From Candidatus Dormiibacterota bacterium (GTDB taxonomy: Bacteria > Chloroflexota > Dormibacteria > UBA8260): a stretch of DNA of 9,538 nt. A program made the translations under genes and the position numbers. Each line of letters starts with the position of its first letter. Within the stretch, counting starts at the first letter, position 1. This document shows, one piece after another, positions 7,551 to 9,538 of this stretch. The stretch lies in NCBI GenBank assembly GCA_955652455.1, contig CATPBU010000197.1, forward strand, positions 1 through 9,538. Reading direction: 5' to 3'. The notes under the pieces were generated by a model that made no database searches, was not told the origin of the DNA, and worked only from the letters and a program-made list of their open reading frames with translations.

Positions 7551-7575
7551 TCTGAGTTCAGAGTTGTTGTTTTTT
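7551..7575 (+). terminator. Terminator-like hairpin and T-tract after the tRNA
   Basis: TCTGAGTTCAGA forms a small inverted repeat (four pairs closing an AGTT loop). It is followed directly by a T-rich run, GTTGTTG then six Ts, 7 bp after the tRNA 3' end. The T-tract is conspicuous in such GC-rich DNA. The stem is short, so termination may rely mainly on the T-tract, or the site may be a 3'-trimming signal. Confidence 0.45.
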
Positions 7576-7818
7576 CCTGCCTGCCCAGCATCTGTTTGAG
7601 CTGTTGACCCCTACCATGACCCCAACGCGGCCCAGTGTCGGGCACCAGCAACCTGTTCACTGTGCCTGCCGCCTCCCGGTAGCCACGGTTCTGACCCTCC
7701 TACACACTGCTGCCGATCGCCCAAAAGGTGCTCATGACCACCTCGGTCGGGCAGCACACTCAACGGCCCCGGGTGCCTGTTACTCTCTCGCCCTCTCAAC
7801 AGGGGGCATGTGCAGGAT
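7576..7818. other. Non-coding leader region between the tRNA terminator and the surface-protein gene
   Basis: About 240 bp with no supported gene. The frame of the downstream gene stays open through it back to TTG 7604, but the encoded stretch is Cys/His/Pro-rich, contains no domain, and precedes an obvious signal peptide. A TACTCT (TANNNT) at 7781-7786 could be the -10 of the surface-protein gene, with a start near 7793 and a leader of about 40 nt. No -35 is evident, and I see no riboswitch-like structure. Confidence 0.3.
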
Positions 7819-7824
7819 GGAGGG
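7819..7824 (+). promoter_or_regulatory. Shine-Dalgarno deciding the surface-protein start
   Basis: GGAGGG ends 7 nt before ATG 7832, an ideal spacing. It selects 7832 over the in-frame ATGs at 7808 and 7817 and over TTG 7604. The protein then begins directly with a charged n-region and signal peptide. Confidence 0.65.
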
Positions 7825-7831
7825 TCCCGGG

Positions 7832-9163
7832 ATGCGCTGGCGCAACTCACGGGACAAGCGGCACAGCGGAGCTCGGCGGCGGGCCTGCTTGCTCGGCGTT
7901 GCGGCCGCCACCTCGATGGGCGCTGCCTTCTTGGCGATGCCGTCCACCAGGGTGGTGGCGGCCAACCCAATCCCGCCTTTCACGCAGTGCCCAGCGGTTG
8001 GCATTGACACGAGTTGCGCGGTCTTGATCGTGATAGAACCCGACGGCTCTCTGACGATTCTGTTCGACGCTAGCCAGCGGGGGTATGACGGGTCAGACGA
8101 CACGCTCGTTGGGGTTCAGAACAACTCGCTCATCGCTGCGCCGTCCATCGCCATAGGCAGCGCGGCTCTAAACGTCTTCGGCTTCGAGGGCGATGGGGTG
8201 TGCACCTTCACCTTCATCGGCGACGGCTATTGCACGGCGACGCCACGGCCCGTGACAGGTTACGAAGGGCCGGACACCACGTTCAGTGGCATCTCCGGCA
8301 ACAAGAGGATGGGCACCGTGAACTTCACCGACGCTGGTGGCGGACTTGCCGCTGGCGCCAGCACATTCTTCAGCCTCGAGAATAGGATCACCGCGAGGTC
8401 CCCCATCATCACGGGTGCGGCGACGTCATTAGCCTTCAGGAATTCGTCCGCGACCGCGAGCGATTTCGCCGACTCGGCTACAGTCTCGGCCACTCTCACG
8501 GTGGCGGCGGTGCCGGTGCAGAATGTCACTATGACGTTCACGCTAGGCACCGGGTCTGGAGCAGACATCTGTGCGGGAACCACCAATGCCTCAGGCGTCG
8601 CCTCGTGCTCGGTTACGCCGACTCAGCCAGCGGGTTCGTATCAGATCATCGCGTCCTTCGCTGGCAGCGGCATCCCGTTCCTCGCCGGCGTCACCACCAG
8701 CGCACCCTTCACGGTGACGCATGAGCAGGATGGGCTCACGTACACAGGTGCGGGGGCAGTCGTGGTCGGTCAGCCGCTCGTCCTGTCCGGTGTGCTGACC
8801 ACCGATGACCCATCCGCTGGCACACCGCTTGCCGGCAAGACCATCAGGCTCACGCTGGGCTCGGGGACGAGTGCCCAGACGTGCAGCGGCCTATCAAATG
8901 CCTCTGGCGCAGCCACCTGCACTGTCACGTCGGTCTCACAAGCGCCCGGGAGCGTGGCAGCATCAGCCACCTTCGCGGGTGACACCTTCTACGAGGCCGC
9001 AGCCGCGGCTGGCACCGTGACCGTGACCGCGCCAACCCCTGGCGTTGTCGTACCGGAGACGGGCGCAGCGGGAGAACTCCCGGCGGTGCCTGCTGCGATG
9101 CTGATGTTGACCGGCGGTTGGCTAGCCGCCCGGGCTCGCCGCGGGCGTGGCCCGCGCCTTTGA
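7832..9163 (+). CDS. Secreted, cell-wall-anchored protein with two Ig-like domains
   Basis: A 443-aa exported surface protein of unknown binding role. An Arg-rich n-region and hydrophobic core (residues 1-44, likely cut after VVAA) form a signal peptide. The N-terminal domain (about 45-190) has YDGSDDTLVGVQNNS, GYEGPDTTFSGI and GTVNFTDAGGGL...FFSLE, a pattern I associate with extracellular anchored proteins that carry a C-terminal sorting tail. Two related bacterial Ig-like domains follow (about 214-296 and 303-399), each with an LG(T/S)G...C.G..NASG..(S/T)C.VT core whose two Cys could form a disulfide. The C-terminus is a sortase-like tripartite signal: VPETG at 407-411, a hydrophobic segment at about 417-432 and the basic tail RARRGRGPRL. 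The L-to-V change in LPxTG is unusual. Codon choice is less GC-biased than its neighbours (AGG, ATA, AAT, and TTA at 8429-8431), a sign of transfer. It may be adhesive or structural. Confidence 0.85.
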   Translation: MRWRNSRDKRHSGARRRACLLGVAAATSMGAAFLAMPSTRVVAANPIPPFTQCPAVGIDTSCAVLIVIEPDGSLTILFDASQRGYDGSDDTLVGVQNNSLIAAPSIAIGSAALNVFGFEGDGVCTFTFIGDGYCTATPRPVTGYEGPDTTFSGISGNKRMGTVNFTDAGGGLAAGASTFFSLENRITARSPIITGAATSLAFRNSSATASDFADSATVSATLTVAAVPVQNVTMTFTLGTGSGADICAGTTNASGVASCSVTPTQPAGSYQIIASFAGSGIPFLAGVTTSAPFTVTHEQDGLTYTGAGAVVVGQPLVLSGVLTTDDPSAGTPLAGKTIRLTLGSGTSAQTCSGLSNASGAATCTVTSVSQAPGSVAASATFAGDTFYEAAAAAGTVTVTAPTPGVVVPETGAAGELPAVPAAMLMLTGGWLAARARRGRGPRL

Positions 9164-9194
9164 GTGCAGGGATCGGGTCAGACCTGGGTGCCGA

Positions 9195-9284
9195 GGAGTG
9201 AGTCATGGTGTCGGCCGCCTCCCGCTGCATCGTCTCGGTGACGTGCGAGTACACGTCCAGCGTGAACGCCACCGTGGCGTGGCC
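9195..9284 (-). pseudogene. Tyrosine recombinase/phage integrase C-terminal remnant (minus strand)
   Basis: The minus strand reads GHATVAFTLDVYSHVTETMQ and then REAADTM. This is the classic end of a tyrosine-recombinase catalytic domain: the GH of the last catalytic box, then the nucleophilic Tyr (codon 9251-9249) in YSHV, then the amphipathic tail helix. Reading upstream in this frame, similarity stops abruptly before GHATV and a stop codon is met at 9344-9342. The Arg and HxxR residues are therefore missing and the fragment cannot be an active enzyme. After about 9195 the frame runs on into antisense of the surface-protein gene without meaning. Family recognition is by motif only. Confidence 0.65.
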
Positions 9285-9301
9285 GTCTACTCGCACGTCA
9301 C
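9238..9301. repeat. 14-bp perfect inverted repeat at the integrase-tail junction
   Basis: GTGACGTGCGAGTA at 9238-9251 and its exact reverse complement TACTCGCACGTCAC at 9288-9301 flank a 36-bp spacer. Each arm is the codon string for Y-S-H-V-T of one integrase remnant, so the repeat arises because the two catalytic-Tyr motifs are encoded identically on opposite strands. It could be a hairpin, a recombination junction or both. Confidence 0.75.
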
Positions 9302-9440
9302 GACGTCGATGGCTGAGCAGGCGGTGACCGCTATGGAGAACCTATTCGGTCGGGCAGGCGAGGGCGCGCGGTCGTCATCTCGTGAGATCAGGCCAAGGAG
9401 GATTCGGCGCCGAGGCCCCCGCCCTTGTCCCGACGGATAA
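9285..9440 (+). pseudogene. Second tyrosine recombinase C-terminal remnant (plus strand)
   Basis: The plus strand reads VYSHVTTSMAEQAVTAMENL and then FG, again the catalytic-Tyr motif (Tyr codon 9288-9290) plus the C-terminal helix of a tyrosine recombinase. A basic tail follows, to TAA at 9438-9440. Sequence before VYSHV in this frame is only the complement of the other remnant, so nothing of the remaining catalytic domain is present. The tail differs from that of the minus-strand remnant (MAEQAVTAMENL versus MQREAADTM), so these come from two different integrases and are not a duplication of one. Confidence 0.6.
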
Positions 9441-9516
9441 GGGGACGGTGCGCGTCAATACTGGTGACATTCGGCACTGGTGTGGCTGCCTAGTGGAAAC
9501 GACGCTAACTAACGAT
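9441..9516. other. Intergenic region upstream of the right-edge gene
   Basis: No gene is visible. It contains a spaced direct repeat, ACTGGTG at 9460-9466 and 9476-9482 (16-bp period), which could be an operator or chance. Just upstream a weak inverted repeat, CCCTT...AAGGG (about 9422-9442), overlaps the end of the plus-strand integrase remnant and could be a poor terminator. No clear promoter is recognisable. Confidence 0.3.
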
Positions 9517-9517
9517 A

Positions 9518-9523
9518 GAGGAG
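9518..9523 (+). promoter_or_regulatory. Strong Shine-Dalgarno of the right-edge gene
   Basis: GAGGAG lies 9 nt before ATG 9533 in a locally AT-rich stretch (ATAGAGGAGATCACAATC). It is the best ribosome-binding site in the window and strongly suggests a gene starting at the right edge. Confidence 0.65.
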
Positions 9524-9532
9524 ATCACAATC

Positions 9533-9538
9533 ATGATG
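9533..9538 (+). CDS. Start of an unidentified gene running off the right edge
   Basis: Tandem ATG codons at 9533 and 9536 follow a GAGGAG Shine-Dalgarno at a suitable distance; the first ATG has the better spacing (9 nt). Only two codons are visible, so nothing can be said about the product. It lies just behind the integrase remnants and could be element cargo or the resumption of the chromosomal backbone. Confidence 0.5.

Noticed and set aside
7604..7831. N-terminal extension of the surface protein to TTG 7604
   Set aside because: It would bury the signal peptide 76 residues inside the protein. ATG 7832 has an ideally spaced GGAGGG.
9140..9156. Perfect 7-bp hairpin CGCGGGC-gtg-GCCCGCG at the end of the surface-protein gene, as a terminator
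   Set aside because: It has no T-tract, lies within the codons of the basic C-terminal tail, and is expected by chance from Arg/Gly/Pro codons in GC-rich DNA.
8925..9194. Continuation of the minus-strand integrase frame into the surface-protein gene
   Set aside because: Integrase similarity ends shortly after REAADTM. The rest is antisense to the well-supported Ig-like and sorting-signal coding region.
9361..9440. Possible att-site duplicate of the tRNA 3' end near the integrase remnants
   Set aside because: Only short C-rich similarity (CCCGCCC-like) is present. No stretch matches the TTCGAATCC part of the tRNA.
1..9538. CRISPR array, rRNA or intact insertion sequence
   Set aside because: I saw no regularly spaced direct repeats, no rRNA-like conserved blocks, and no transposase motif or terminal inverted repeats with target duplications.

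Overview
The window is about two-thirds GC or higher and very gene-dense. Genes abut or overlap, several use GTG starts, and promoters look like bare TANNNT-type -10 elements. It also carries a tRNA without encoded CCA and an archaeal-type ATP-dependent DNA ligase of the LigB kind. Together these suggest a chromosomal segment of a high-GC actinobacterium, possibly of the Acidimicrobiia type. The lineage is an inference; no marker here is decisive.

Left and central part (1-7403), ordinary chromosome. On the + strand are the 3' end of mrp, an Fe-S carrier P-loop ATPase, and a 14-helix MFS exporter. The exporter meets a minus-strand HD-domain phosphohydrolase tail to tail, with the two stop codons interlocked in one CTAG. 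The HD gene diverges from the ATP-dependent DNA ligase across about 80 bp. The ligase converges on a minus-strand pair: a dCMP deaminase followed by a GT-C-like polytopic membrane protein.

Right part (7404-9538), accessory character. A tRNA with a CAU anticodon (Met) is followed by a terminator-like T-tract, a 250-bp leader and a secreted, cell-wall-anchored protein. That protein has two Ig-like domains, a VPETG sorting signal, and a less GC-biased codon choice that includes a TTA codon. Behind it lie two different tyrosine-recombinase C-terminal tails. They are joined back to back on opposite strands, and their catalytic-Tyr motifs (YSHVT) form a 14-bp inverted repeat. Both lack the Arg-His-Arg part of the catalytic domain, so they are integrase remnants. 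Just before the right edge a strong Shine-Dalgarno and tandem ATGs mark the start of another + strand gene.

The left part looks like housekeeping: Fe-S assembly, export, dNTP metabolism (HD dNTPase-like enzyme, dCMP deaminase) and DNA joining. The right part looks like the scar of one or more mobile elements next to a tRNA, now carrying a surface protein. I found no CRISPR array, rRNA or intact transposase. I do not see a convincing complete novel system. The most unusual structure is the head-to-head integrase-tail junction at 9195-9440.
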